Assembly (NCBI GenBank): GCA_028823105.1
Contig: JAPKCC010000030.1
Location: forward strand, 1 to 33,133
From: Phycisphaerales bacterium
Lineage (GTDB): Bacteria > Planctomycetota > Phycisphaerae > Phycisphaerales > SM1A02
DNA: 33,133 nucleotides
Reading direction: 5' to 3'
Positions 1 through 8,858 of this stretch are shown piece after piece. A model generated the notes under the pieces. That model had not been told where the DNA came from and did no database searches. It saw only the letters and a program-made list of their open reading frames with translations. Within the stretch, counting starts at the first letter, position 1. Each line of letters opens with the position of its first letter. The position numbers and the translations under genes are program-made.

Positions 1-140
1 AATCGCCTGCCGCGCTGGCCGGGGGCGGTAATCACCGGTCTGGCGGAACGCCGATCCTGGTTCCGCAGCCCGTCTGACGCGTCGAGGGGCAAGGAAAAGC
101 CGACCTGACCGCCGACCCGGGCCGGTCACCATCGAGTCCG
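1..140. other. window edge, upstream of the enolase-superfamily gene
   Basis: Two plus-strand frames are open from the window edge and stop at about 75-77 (ending PILVPQPV) and at 106-108. Either could be the 3' end of a gene that starts outside the window. Third-position GC is similar in both, so I cannot choose between them. No hairpin with a T tract is visible before the next gene. Confidence 0.3.
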
Positions 141-146
141 TAGACT
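141..146 (+). promoter_or_regulatory. -10 box TAGACT of leaderless-type promoter
   Basis: TAGACT, preceded by G, ends exactly 6 nt before the GTG at 153. That spacing puts the predicted +1 on the first base of the start codon. No clear -35 box is visible. The purines between box and start (gcggag) are too close to the GTG for a normal Shine-Dalgarno site. Confidence 0.6.
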
Positions 147-152
147 GCGGAG

Positions 153-1565
153 GTGCACCTCGAACTCGTCGATCATCAGTTGGGTCAGCAGTCCGTTCGA
201 ACTCGCCTGCCGTTCAAGTTTGGCGTGCAGGTGCTCCGACAAGTCCCGCTGGCCGAGCTCCAGCTCACCGTCGCGACGGCCGACGGGCGTCGTGGCACCG
301 GCCGCGCGTCCGATCTGCTGGTCCCCAAGTGGTTCGAAAAGAATCCCGACACAACCCCCGAAGAAGATTCCGCGGCGCTGGCGAGGAGCGTCGAGACCGC
401 GGTCGCCATGGCCGAGATCGTGACCCGCACCGCAGGGCCGCATCCAATCTTCGACATCGCAGAGATCGCCCGAATCGAGCAGGTCGGCACCCGCGACCAT
501 CGCGATGCCGATGTTCTGGTCCGAGGCTTCGGCGTGGCCATGCTCGAACGAGCGATGATCGATGCCGCATGCCGACTCGCCGACCTCTCCTTCGATGAAG
601 CGCTGCGACAAAACATCTTTGGATTCAGCGCCTCGCGGCTGATCCCCGAGGTGGGCGACTGGTCGCCGTCGTCTCTTCCCGCCCCCGCGACCTCGATGGC
701 GGTTCGCCATACCGTCGGAATGCTGGATCCCTTGACGGTGGGCGAAATCAGGGCGAACGAGCGGATCAACGATGGACTGCCGCAAGCCCTTGAAGAAGAC
801 ATCGCGGTCTACGGTCTACAACGATTCAAAGTGAAGATCGGTGGCGACCACGCCGCCAACCAGGCTCGTCTTCGCGCCGTCGCCGCGGTGGTCGGCGATT
901 CGGTCGGCCCCGAGGCGATCTTCACCCTCGATGGCAACGAACAATGCCTCGATCTCGAGGGCCTCGCCGGTCTGCTGGAAGATCTCCAGCGCGATCCCGC
1001 GACCGCGCCGATGATCGGGCGTCTCGCCCTGATCGAACAGCCCCTTCCGCGACGCGACACGTTCGACGAGTCGCAGAGGCAGGGCCTCGCACGCCTCAGC
1101 CGGATCGCACCGGTGATCATCGACGAGGCGGACACGGATCGCGATGCATTTCGTCGCGCCATCGATCTCGGGTACGCCGGAGTGAGCGTCAAGGCATGCA
1201 AGGGCGTCTTCCGCGCGATCGCGAATCGTGGACTACTCGAGCATCGCCGCAAGACCGGAGCCGTCGGCCTGTTCCAGAGCGGGGAGGACCTCACCAACCT
1301 TGGCGGCATTCCGCTGCAGCAGGATCTCTGCCTCCAAGCCGAACTGGGCGTGGCGGACGTGGAACGAAACGGCCATCACTATTTTCGCGGGCTCGATCAT
1401 CTCTCCGCCGAGACCGGTTCTCGATTGAGCCAAGTACTTCCCCACCTCTACCAAAAAGAAGTTGGCGGCCGCGTCCGTCTTCGAATCGAGGCCGGTCGAC
1501 TTCGACTCGATGGCGTGGTGGATGGCACAGGATTTGGTGGACCATTGGGACCACTCACCCCCTAA
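153..1565 (+). CDS. enolase-superfamily (mandelate racemase/muconate lactonizing-like) enzyme
   Basis: The 470-residue protein carries the enolase-superfamily layout of an N-terminal capping domain followed by a barrel. Visible candidate catalytic elements are the K-x-K pair at K226/K228 (FKVKIGG), metal ligands D260 (TLDGNE), E295 (LIEQPLP) and D324/E325 (IIDEAD), and lysines K347/K350 (VSVKACKG). Family members abstract a proton alpha to a carboxylate, typically dehydrating or racemising sugar acids or related acids; the substrate cannot be read from sequence. It is somewhat longer than most family members (about 350-400 residues). The GTG start is chosen because a TAGACT -10 box lies exactly 6 nt upstream. 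The gene is followed after 156 bp by an oxidoreductase, a transporter and a DUF993 gene on the same strand, suggesting a shared catabolic pathway. Confidence 0.82.
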   Translation: MHLELVDHQLGQQSVRTRLPFKFGVQVLRQVPLAELQLTVATADGRRGTGRASDLLVPKWFEKNPDTTPEEDSAALARSVETAVAMAEIVTRTAGPHPIFDIAEIARIEQVGTRDHRDADVLVRGFGVAMLERAMIDAACRLADLSFDEALRQNIFGFSASRLIPEVGDWSPSSLPAPATSMAVRHTVGMLDPLTVGEIRANERINDGLPQALEEDIAVYGLQRFKVKIGGDHAANQARLRAVAAVVGDSVGPEAIFTLDGNEQCLDLEGLAGLLEDLQRDPATAPMIGRLALIEQPLPRRDTFDESQRQGLARLSRIAPVIIDEADTDRDAFRRAIDLGYAGVSVKACKGVFRAIANRGLLEHRRKTGAVGLFQSGEDLTNLGGIPLQQDLCLQAELGVADVERNGHHYFRGLDHLSAETGSRLSQVLPHLYQKEVGGRVRLRIEAGRLRLDGVVDGTGFGGPLGPLTP

Positions 1566-1721
1566 GGCTGATCTTCGAACTCGGGAACCGGTCGGAATGG
1601 AGATCGAAAACGCACGCGATCTCCCCATGATCTCCAAGCACACCCCTCCGGTTTCCGTTTCAATGGGACCGGATCCCCCGACCCGATCAGCGGTCACGAC
1701 ACCATTGCGGAAGCAGCAGGA

Positions 1722-3191
1722 ATGGAATTCACGCCCCCGGGCCGATTCAAGACAACCGAACAATTCCGCGAACACTGGACGTCCCTTGATCCAAGCCTTG
1801 GCTGCGATCTCGACCTCGAAGGTCCCGACGGCGCTCTGGCGAGGCCCCTGCTCGTTCCAGACCGTGCGGGTGGTACGAGATCGATCGGCAATCGCTTCTG
1901 TGTCCATCCCATGGAAGGATGGGACGGCACCGTCGATGGTGGCCCCACGGAGAACACCTTCCGTCGATGGCGTCACTTCGGCCTGAGCGGGGCGAAGTTG
2001 ATCTGGGGCGGAGAGGCATACGCCGTCCAACCCGACGGCCGAGCGAACCCGAACCAACTCCACATGAATCCAGATCCGGGCGCAGAGAACGCCGCGAACC
2101 TGGCGGGTCTGCTTGACGCACTCAAGTCGGCCCATCTCGAACACCACGGGACCACGGACGACCTTCTGGTCGGCCTGCAACTGACGCACTCCGGTCGCTT
2201 CAGTCGCCCCCACGGCACGACCATGAAACCTCAGATCGCGGAACTCAATCCCGTGCTCTCTGAGAAGTACGGGCTTGATGCCAGCGTCCACATCCTCACC
2301 GACCGGGAGCTCCGCGAGATCTCCGGCAATCTGGTCAAGGCGGCGTGTCTCGCCGCAGATGTGGGCTTCGACTTCGTGGACGTCAAGTGCTGTCATGGCT
2401 ACCTGCTGCACGAGCTCCTCGGCGCCCACACCCGGTCCGGCGACTTCGGTGGCGCTTTCGAGAATCGAACCAGACTCTTCCGCGAGACCGTCGAGGCGAT
2501 CAAGGCGGCGCGGCCCCGGCTCATGATCGGCTGCCGCGTCTCGATCACCGACACCTATCCACTCTTTCGTCGCGAGGGCGATTCGATCGGCTACCCAAAG
2601 AACGTGGAGAACAATCTCCCGTGGCGACATGGGTTCGGAGTGAACGCCCACGACCCGACCGAAAGCGACTTTGCCGAGCCCCAGCGTTTTCTTGAACTCT
2701 GTCGCGACCTCGGCGTGTTCATGGCGAATCTCACCGTCGGCAGTCCTTATTACTGCCCGCATCTCCAGCGACCCGCGGCCTACCCGCCCAGCGATGGCTA
2801 CCTTCCGCCCCGCGACCCACTCTGCGAAGTGCAACGTCATCTTCAAGTCGTTCGTACCATCCGCGCCTTGGTCCCGGATCTCCCCTTGGTGGGCAGCGGA
2901 TGGTCGTATCTGCAGGAGTGGCTTCCCGCGGTGGCTCAGCATGAGGTGCGACTCGGCATGGTCGACATGGTCGGCCTCGGCCGATCGATGCTCTCCTACC
3001 CCACGCTTCCCGCCGACGTGGTCGCGGGCCGACCGCTTCAGAAGAAATTCCTGTGTCGAACTTTTAGCGACTGCACCACCGCACCACGGAACGGCATGAT
3101 CTCCGGCTGCTATCCGCTGGACGAGCACTACAAGTCGATGCCTCAGGCCGTCGAACTGAAAGTGCTTCGCAAGGAGGCCTCGAAAGCATGA
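1722..3191 (+). CDS. NADH:flavin oxidoreductase, Old Yellow Enzyme family
   Basis: The 489-residue protein matches the FMN-binding barrel of Old Yellow Enzymes. It has QLTHSGRFSRP at about 153-163 (the flavin/substrate loop) and a characteristic stretch at about 217-250 with DFVDVKCCHGYLLHELL followed by a GGxxENRTR-like segment. The C-terminus has three cysteines (FLCRTFSDC and SGCYP), but not the CxxCxxxC iron-sulphur motif of 2,4-dienoyl-CoA reductases, and there is no second nucleotide-binding domain. These enzymes reduce activated C=C bonds with NAD(P)H. The stop overlaps the next start as ATGA, implying translational coupling to the transporter. The 156-bp gap upstream shows no obvious promoter. 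The product could act on the enolase-superfamily enzyme's product, but this is inference from position. Confidence 0.85.
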   Translation: MEFTPPGRFKTTEQFREHWTSLDPSLGCDLDLEGPDGALARPLLVPDRAGGTRSIGNRFCVHPMEGWDGTVDGGPTENTFRRWRHFGLSGAKLIWGGEAYAVQPDGRANPNQLHMNPDPGAENAANLAGLLDALKSAHLEHHGTTDDLLVGLQLTHSGRFSRPHGTTMKPQIAELNPVLSEKYGLDASVHILTDRELREISGNLVKAACLAADVGFDFVDVKCCHGYLLHELLGAHTRSGDFGGAFENRTRLFRETVEAIKAARPRLMIGCRVSITDTYPLFRREGDSIGYPKNVENNLPWRHGFGVNAHDPTESDFAEPQRFLELCRDLGVFMANLTVGSPYYCPHLQRPAAYPPSDGYLPPRDPLCEVQRHLQVVRTIRALVPDLPLVGSGWSYLQEWLPAVAQHEVRLGMVDMVGLGRSMLSYPTLPADVVAGRPLQKKFLCRTFSDCTTAPRNGMISGCYPLDEHYKSMPQAVELKVLRKEASKA

Positions 3192-4582
3192 ACGAATCGA
3201 ACGCACCCGAACTCGCCCGTTTCGCCGAGCTTGACGCGAAACCGATGGTTCCCCGAATCGCCGGCTATCTCCGGTTCATGGGGCCCGGATATCTCCAGTC
3301 GGCGATGACGCTCGGCGGCGGCAGCGCGTTCGCGGCCCTCTTCAGCGGCGCCGCATTCGGCTACCAACTCCTCTGGGTCGCCCCCGCCGCGATGCTCCTC
3401 GGCGTCGTCGTGATGAGCGCCATCGCCTGGCAAACCCTTTCGACCGGCGTCGATCCCTACGACGCCCTGAAGCGACACGTCCACCCCGCCTTCGCTTGGG
3501 CGTTCGCGTGGGGCGGACTGCTGAGTTCGATCATCTGGCAATTCGCGCAATACGCCCTCGCGGGTGCCATGATCGCCCTGCTCTTCGACGTGTCACCTGT
3601 GACCGGAGGCTTCTTGGCACTGGCGTGGTGCGTGGCCGTCGGCCTGCTCCATGGCCAAGCCCGGATCTTTATCCGCGCGTACGAGGTGATTCTGACCGTG
3701 ATGGTCTGGTTCATCGTCGTCGCCATGGCAGTAGTCGTCTTCCAATCCGGGATTCCGGAGCCTTCGCAGGTTCTCCTCGGATTCATTCCGTCGATCCCCG
3801 ATGACTGGACCGGCGTGGGGATCGACGGTGATCCCCCTCCGATCGCGGGCCTCACCCTGATCGTCTCCGGACTCGCCGCCGCGGTCGGGGCGAACATGCT
3901 CTTCGTCTACCCGTACACCCTCCGCAAGAACGGCTGGGGCCGCAGCCACCGCCGGCTCGCCCGCTACGACTTGGTGTTTGGGATGTTCATTCCATTCACC
4001 ATCGCCGTCACCCTCATGGTCATCGCAAGCGCGTCGGTCTTCCACTACGGAGATGGTGGGTTCACCGGTGCCAAGATCCATCCCAAGGTTGCCGCGGAGA
4101 TCTTTGCGTCGCCCGACCGACTCGGTCCGGTGATCGGACTCTGGATCTTCGGACTGGGCATTCTGGCCATGGCCCTCTCCTCGATCACCATGCAGATGCT
4201 CGCTTCTGGATTCGCGGGGGTGAAACTCTTCGGCATCCGCGAGAATTCCGTGGGTCACAAGGTGTTCATCCTGCTCCCTGCGATCGGGGTGCTCGGGGCC
4301 GTCTTCTGGTCGGACATCGCACCGTGGGTCGCGGTTCCAACCAACGTGATCTGCGGACTGTTCCTGCCCGCGTCGTACTTCGGATTCGCGATCCTCCAGC
4401 GAAACCGCGCCTTCCTCGCCGAGGACACCCCGAGAAACCCACTCGCGACCTGGTGGATCTCCGGCATGCTCCTCGGCACCGTCGTGCTGACGGTGTTCCT
4501 CGCCACCGTGGTGATCAAGAGCGGACCGGGCTTCGTCGAGAAAATCTTCGGACTCATGGGATTCATGGGAGCCGACGGATGA
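3188..4582 (+). CDS. Nramp-fold membrane transporter lacking canonical metal-binding motifs
   Basis: The 464-residue protein is strongly hydrophobic, with about eleven membrane segments, and resembles the Nramp (SLC11) family. In metal-transporting Nramps the first helix carries DPGN. Here the equivalent segment at about 32-47 reads GPGYLQSAMTLGGGS, with no Asp or Asn. The sixth-helix MPH motif is also missing: the matching stretch at about 234-250 reads GANMLFVYPYTLRKNGW. Both metal-coordinating elements therefore appear lost, so an annotation as a Mn/Fe transporter would be unsafe. The gene overlaps the oxidoreductase upstream and the DUF993 gene downstream by ATGA junctions, so all three are probably made together. 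I infer a transporter for the pathway's organic substrate, as the fold is shared with APC-superfamily solute carriers. The substrate is unknown. Confidence 0.72.
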   Translation: MNESNAPELARFAELDAKPMVPRIAGYLRFMGPGYLQSAMTLGGGSAFAALFSGAAFGYQLLWVAPAAMLLGVVVMSAIAWQTLSTGVDPYDALKRHVHPAFAWAFAWGGLLSSIIWQFAQYALAGAMIALLFDVSPVTGGFLALAWCVAVGLLHGQARIFIRAYEVILTVMVWFIVVAMAVVVFQSGIPEPSQVLLGFIPSIPDDWTGVGIDGDPPPIAGLTLIVSGLAAAVGANMLFVYPYTLRKNGWGRSHRRLARYDLVFGMFIPFTIAVTLMVIASASVFHYGDGGFTGAKIHPKVAAEIFASPDRLGPVIGLWIFGLGILAMALSSITMQMLASGFAGVKLFGIRENSVGHKVFILLPAIGVLGAVFWSDIAPWVAVPTNVICGLFLPASYFGFAILQRNRAFLAEDTPRNPLATWWISGMLLGTVVLTVFLATVVIKSGPGFVEKIFGLMGFMGADG

Positions 4583-5787
4583 AGACCGTCGTGGAACTCC
4601 CCGACGGCCCCCTAGAGATCGACGACGATCCGTGGCGCACGCTTCGAGACGGCGTGGATGCTTCTTCTCCGCTCCCCCGCCTCTGCTACGCGGCGGCGCA
4701 CGTCGTCATGGATGCCAAGTACGCGAGCATCGACCATTCAAGCGAGCGACCGGGATCCGCGGCGGAGATCGCCGCCCATCTCGATTGGAATGCGACGATG
4801 GCAGTTCGAGAACGCATCGGTTCCACCGGCATGGGCATTGCCGAAGCCATGGACACCGCCCAGCGATTCGACCTCGGCTGGGATGCGGCCCGTGAACTCA
4901 TCGAACGAACCGGACGACTCGGACTGCCGGGAGGATTCTGCGCCGGCGCCAGCACCGATCACCTCACTCGAATCGAGACCACGACTGACCTTCTCGACGG
5001 GGTGGTCGAACAGATCGGCGTGATCCGCGCTGCGGGTGGCGTCGCGGTGGTGCTGCCCATGCCCAAGCTCTGCGAGCTTGGCATCGACGAGGACGGCTTC
5101 GTCGAGGTGTACGCGAAGATCGCCGAGGCCGCCGGCGACGGACCGTTGATCGTGCACTGGCTCGGCCCAATGTTCCTGCCTTCGCTCGAAGGATATTTCC
5201 CCGGGGAGTCGTTCCTTCGCATCATGCGGGCAAACCCCGATCGCTATCGGGCCGCAAAGCTCTCGATGCTCGATCACGAGCTCGAGGTTCGACTGCGAAG
5301 CGACCTCCGCAACCGCGACCAGATCATGCTGACTGGCGATGACTTCCACTTCGGGGCCTTGATCGCCGGGGAGACCGGGGCCTTTGCCGAGCCGACCGGG
5401 GCCACGGAATTCGACGGTCGAACCATCGAACTCGGCGACTTCAGCCACGCGCTGCTCGGGATCTTCGATGCGATTGCATCACCAGCGGCGCTGGCCCTGC
5501 GGCGACTCGCGATCCGCGATCGCGCCGGTTTCGATGAGATCATGGCTCCGTGCGAGTTACTCGGCCAGAAGATCTTTGAAACCCCGACCCGACACTACAA
5601 GACGGGCCTGGCCTTTCTCTCTTGGCTCAACGGATTCCAACCGAATCCGATGCTGGTGAATCACGAGCAGCACGCTCGGGACATCGGTCATCTTCTGGAA
5701 GTCGTCCGTCTGGCCAATGATGCCGGCGCGATCACGGACGCCGCGACGGCTGCCGCGAGACTCCACGAATGGCTTGGGTCGAATTGA
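4579..5787 (+). CDS. DUF993 family protein, dihydrodipicolinate synthase-like barrel
   Basis: The 402-residue protein resembles DUF993, a barrel family related to dihydrodipicolinate synthase and other class I aldolases. Supporting stretches are IVHWLGPMFLPSLEGY at about 191-206, GGFCAGASTDHL at about 118-129, and YRAAKLSML near 223-231, whose K227 could be the Schiff-base lysine. The ATG is chosen because it overlaps the transporter stop as ATGA. The open frame continues much further upstream, but that part lies inside the transporter gene. As last gene of the cluster, an aldolase-type cleavage of a keto-acid or keto-sugar intermediate would fit; this is inference. There is no clear terminator before the next gene 69 bp downstream. 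Confidence 0.75.
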   Translation: MKTVVELPDGPLEIDDDPWRTLRDGVDASSPLPRLCYAAAHVVMDAKYASIDHSSERPGSAAEIAAHLDWNATMAVRERIGSTGMGIAEAMDTAQRFDLGWDAARELIERTGRLGLPGGFCAGASTDHLTRIETTTDLLDGVVEQIGVIRAAGGVAVVLPMPKLCELGIDEDGFVEVYAKIAEAAGDGPLIVHWLGPMFLPSLEGYFPGESFLRIMRANPDRYRAAKLSMLDHELEVRLRSDLRNRDQIMLTGDDFHFGALIAGETGAFAEPTGATEFDGRTIELGDFSHALLGIFDAIASPAALALRRLAIRDRAGFDEIMAPCELLGQKIFETPTRHYKTGLAFLSWLNGFQPNPMLVNHEQHARDIGHLLEVVRLANDAGAITDAATAAARLHEWLGSN

Positions 5788-5843
5788 ATCACCCCGCTCG
5801 CTCGATCCAACGATGACCGCCCACGGAATCAGCCGACCCGCGG

Positions 5844-5849
5844 TACCCT
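5844..5849 (+). promoter_or_regulatory. -10 box TACCCT of leaderless-type promoter
   Basis: GG-TACCCT lies 7 nt upstream of the ATG at 5857. It supports that start even though it places an unusual acidic repeat ahead of the lipoprotein signal. Confidence 0.5.
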
Positions 5850-5856
5850 CGCGATC

Positions 5857-6906
5857 ATGAGCGATGATACTGATGATACTGATGATACTGACGGTGATCT
5901 AAATCCCACCCCGTGCCGATGCGAGCGCATTCGTCTCCGAGAGGTCGGCCCGTCATTGTGTTGGATGATCTTGCTCGTCTCGGTCGCGGGATGCGCCACC
6001 CGGACCGTCGACCTCGAAGGCACCGCGGCACCGAATGTCCGGATCGTCGAAGCCGTCGACACCGCCATTCCGGTTCTTGCCGTGACTGATCCCGAGTCGG
6101 CCGCCCGATGGCGACGATGGATCGACACCAACCCCCAGCAGAACTCGATTCCGGGGATCGTCGATCCCATGGTGATCCAGTCGATCCCCGGCACCTTCAA
6201 AATCACCGCGTATGCCGCTCCCATCCTCGACGCCCGGCGGGAAGCCGATGAGGTGTACCGGTATCCGATTCTCGCCGCGCCACCCCCCGAGATCGAAACC
6301 GCGACCCTCCCGACTCGAAGGCAACTCGCCGACGGATCGGTCATCTTCACTGACATCCTCGGATGGGTTGCCAACGGTCTCGATGCCTATCTCGCCGAAG
6401 TGAATGGTTCGACCGCGCTCCGATTCCCAGGCGGCGAACTCGAGTGCCTGGCCTGGGTCCGAACCAACGAACGCGAATACACCAGTCTGGGGCGGCGACT
6501 GGTGGACGAGCAACTCGCCGATCTCGCGACCATCGATCTCGATGTGATTCGCGAGCTTCACGAAGCGGATCCCGAGACGGTCGAGCGGCTGATGCTCGAC
6601 AACGATCGAGTCGTGTTTTTCGAAGTCATTCCAGCTGATCGATGGCCTCGGGCCTCCACCGGGGTTCAGTTGATTCCTCGTCACGCCCTCGCCGTCGACC
6701 CGGAGGTCATTCCCTTGGGAAGCGTGGTGATGATCGAAGAACTTGGCGGGACGCCGATCATCGCGGTCGCCGTCGACATCGGTGGTGCGATCAAGGGACG
6801 TCGACTCGACCTCTATCTGGGTGCGGGCGCCGCCGCGGTCGCGGAAGCGGGCCGGCTCGTCGATTCGGTTCAAATCTCGATCATCAAACCCGTCCTCGGA
6901 GATTGA
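5857..6906 (+). CDS. mltA: MltA-type lytic murein transglycosylase, lipoprotein
   Basis: The 349-residue protein is a lipoprotein: a hydrophobic stretch ends in the lipobox VAGC (Cys46). FKITAYAAPILDARRE at about 114-129 and the YRYPI that follows match the MltA substrate domain. The C-terminal 3D domain has LAVDPEVIPLGSVV at about 278-291, AVDIGGAIKG (D307) and RRLDLYLG (D318). The 11-residue spacing of the two aspartates equals that of E. coli MltA D297/D308, so D318 is the likely catalytic acid. The enzyme would cleave peptidoglycan glycan strands to 1,6-anhydro products at the cell envelope. Oddly, residues 3-11 are an acidic (DDT)3 repeat encoded by three exact 9-bp units, giving a signal peptide with an acidic start before its basic part. 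The start is supported by a -10 box 7 nt upstream. Confidence 0.85.
   Translation: MSDDTDDTDDTDGDLNPTPCRCERIRLREVGPSLCWMILLVSVAGCATRTVDLEGTAAPNVRIVEAVDTAIPVLAVTDPESAARWRRWIDTNPQQNSIPGIVDPMVIQSIPGTFKITAYAAPILDARREADEVYRYPILAAPPPEIETATLPTRRQLADGSVIFTDILGWVANGLDAYLAEVNGSTALRFPGGELECLAWVRTNEREYTSLGRRLVDEQLADLATIDLDVIRELHEADPETVERLMLDNDRVVFFEVIPADRWPRASTGVQLIPRHALAVDPEVIPLGSVVMIEELGGTPIIAVAVDIGGAIKGRRLDLYLGAGAAAVAEAGRLVDSVQISIIKPVLGD
5863..5889 (+). repeat. 9-bp tandem repeat, three units, in mltA N-terminus
   Basis: Three exact copies of GATGATACT begin 6 nt after the start codon and encode Asp-Asp-Thr three times. A change in copy number would keep the reading frame. Confidence 0.9.
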
Positions 6907-6944
6907 GCGTCACGCCGACGCTAGGGTCGGTTGATCCGAGGTCG

Positions 6945-8147
6945 TCAACCGAGCAGGAGACGTTCGACCGCCGGCACCAACGCCGTCACCCCGAATCCCG
7001 CCAGCATCGCGGCCAGCCCGCTCGAGAGCACCAGGATCACCACTTCAGTGGCGATGATCAGGGGAACCCTTGAAGGCGTGCAGCCAATCAGGTGCATGGT
7101 CTCGATCTCGGCGGCACGGATGCGGACCGACAAGGCAATCACCACCGCGATTAAGAGAACCGTTGCAACGGCCACCACGCCCAGTACGGCGAGCAGGATT
7201 CGCCGGACCCTGAACACCTCGACCAGCAGCCGATCGACCACCTTGGCAGCTCGGACCAGTTGAACCCGGACTCGGCCGGTCTCCGCCCGCGCGAAGAGGA
7301 TCGTCCCCGCTTTCGCGTCACGAGGCAACACGATCGCCGCGTTGACCGGGAGATCCACCGTCTCTCCGTGAAAATGGAAATCAGCGACGTTCTCCGGCGT
7401 AATTTCCACAAACTCGTGGATCGCCGCGTTCATTCGCACCACGGAAGGCTCGTCGTCACCGCCGGTGCGACCCATCACCAGACGCTCATCGACCTCTTCA
7501 TCGACCTTGATGTGGCCATGACCACGGCCTTGCACGATCCAAGCCGTGCTGGTCGACGCGAAGACCGCGGCGTCGTCGGGACTGCCCGACTCGGCGAGGA
7601 CGCCGACCACCCGCATCCGCAACGGGTAGGCCCCGGCGAGATCAAAGATCTCCCGAGGTTCGGTCACGATCTTGTCATCGACGACGATCCCCTCGCGGGA
7701 GGCGACCGCAGCGCCGACCACGCATTCTCCGGCCATCGCGAAATTTCTGCCTGACGAAATCTCTAGGCCACGAAATTCCAGGTAATCCGGATCGGTGCCG
7801 ACCAACGGCCCGCCCTTGACGCGATCACCGAAGACCAGCGGCAGCACCATCGCCAGATCGTCGGCGCGAAGCGCGTCGACCTCGGCCTGGCTGATCGTTG
7901 CCGCGGGAGGTTCTCGAAAGTAGATCGCGGAAAGCACAAGGTCGATCGGTGATCCGGCGGCGCCGGCGACCAGCGGCGTTGAATCCGCTCGAGCCCGAAG
8001 CGCCTGCTCACCCGCGTCGACGAGACGATCGATGGCGATCGGAAGGAAGGCGACGAGAAACAACGCGACGCAGAGCAGGGCGGTGCGACCCCGATGATGG
8101 CTCAAATGTTTGCGGGCTAGGAAGAACGCGTGCCGAAGTCCCGTCAT
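6945..8147 (-). CDS. ABC transporter permease, FtsX/MacB/LolC-type
   Basis: The 400-residue protein has one membrane segment near residues 20-42 (ALLCVALFLVAFLP), a large extracytoplasmic domain at about 45-310, and three further segments at the C-terminus. This is the four-helix topology of FtsX/MacB-type permeases, which couple ATP hydrolysis to work in the periplasm rather than importing solutes. The ATG overlaps the stop of the upstream ATPase gene as ATGA, so the two form one transporter. The pair is divergent from a ZnuA-like lipoprotein gene, which may supply a partner or the substrate context. The periplasmic domain contains a short His-rich stretch, VENVADFHFHGE-like, of unknown meaning. 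The substrate is unknown; lipoprotein or metal-related roles are both possible. Confidence 0.8.
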   Translation of the reverse strand: MTGLRHAFFLARKHLSHHRGRTALLCVALFLVAFLPIAIDRLVDAGEQALRARADSTPLVAGAAGSPIDLVLSAIYFREPPAATISQAEVDALRADDLAMVLPLVFGDRVKGGPLVGTDPDYLEFRGLEISSGRNFAMAGECVVGAAVASREGIVVDDKIVTEPREIFDLAGAYPLRMRVVGVLAESGSPDDAAVFASTSTAWIVQGRGHGHIKVDEEVDERLVMGRTGGDDEPSVVRMNAAIHEFVEITPENVADFHFHGETVDLPVNAAIVLPRDAKAGTILFARAETGRVRVQLVRAAKVVDRLLVEVFRVRRILLAVLGVVAVATVLLIAVVIALSVRIRAAEIETMHLIGCTPSRVPLIIATEVVILVLSSGLAAMLAGFGVTALVPAVERLLLG

Positions 8148-8851
8148 GACGGTGCCTCCGTAACTCGACCGACGCCGTCGGTCCGCGTCAGGCCTTCGCC
8201 GAGATCCACCACTCGATCGAAGGCGTCGAGCAGATCATGGTCATGGGTCACGGCGAGCACTGCAGCGTGCTTCTCGCGAGCGGCATCGAGCAACGCTTCC
8301 AGAATGACCCGCTTGTTGGCAGGGTCGAGGTTGCCGGTCGGTTCGTCGGCCAGCACTATGCTGGGTTCGGTGACCAACGCACGGCAGATCGCGGTCCGTT
8401 GACGTTCGCCGTGGCTCAATCGCGTGATGCCACGCCGACGAAGATGGGCGATTCCCAACCGCTCGAGAAGACCATTCGCCCGGTCCCGGGCCGCCGGATC
8501 GAGTCGCAGTCCGCCGAGACGGAACGGAAGAAGAATATTCTCCTCGACGTCGAGATGCTCGAGCAGACGAAAATCCTGAAAGACGAATCCGATGCGGGCG
8601 AGTCGAAGGCTTCGCCGCGCAGATTCTCCGAGCGTCGATAGATCAGTCGTGTCGATCATCACCCGCCCGGATCGTGGTGTAATGATCCCCGCCGCAAGGC
8701 GGAGCAACGTCGTCTTCCCGCAACCGCTTGGACCGATCACGGCGATCGACTCGCCACCACGGACCTCCAGCAAAGGTACGGCGAGGCGGAATCCATCAAC
8801 GGCACCCGCGGGTGCCGGATAGTCGAATTGAAGATCAGTCAGACGAAGCAC
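8144..8851 (-). CDS. ABC transporter ATP-binding protein, LolD/MacB-type
   Basis: The 235-residue ATPase has Walker A GPSGCGKTT, signature LSHGERQR, Walker B IVLADEPTGNLD and the switch histidine VTHDHD. DEPTGNLD is typical of the LolD/MacB/FtsE group and agrees with the permease that follows by ATGA overlap. I chose the GTG at 8851 (VLRLTDLQFDY) because a TATGGT -10 box sits 8 nt upstream. Longer frames starting with repeated Met-Arg-Val codons lie upstream of that box, inside the coding start of the divergent lipoprotein gene. If the ATG at 8872 were used instead, its mRNA would need a different promoter. The ATPase acts at the cytoplasmic face as a dimer. Confidence 0.87.
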   Translation of the reverse strand: MLRLTDLQFDYPAPAGAVDGFRLAVPLLEVRGGESIAVIGPSGCGKTTLLRLAAGIITPRSGRVMIDTTDLSTLGESARRSLRLARIGFVFQDFRLLEHLDVEENILLPFRLGGLRLDPAARDRANGLLERLGIAHLRRRGITRLSHGERQRTAICRALVTEPSIVLADEPTGNLDPANKRVILEALLDAAREKHAAVLAVTHDHDLLDAFDRVVDLGEGLTRTDGVGRVTEAPS

Positions 8852-8858
8852 GGGGGCG

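Noticed and set aside
1233-3206. Long minus-strand open frame (657 codons) over the enolase-like and OYE genes
   Set aside because: It is antisense to two genes with clear family motifs, and its translation has no recognisable domain. Long antisense frames are expected in high-GC DNA.
6907-6949. Small hairpins between mltA and the ABC permease
   Set aside because: The stems are only 5-7 bp, have no T tract, and one overlaps the permease stop codon.
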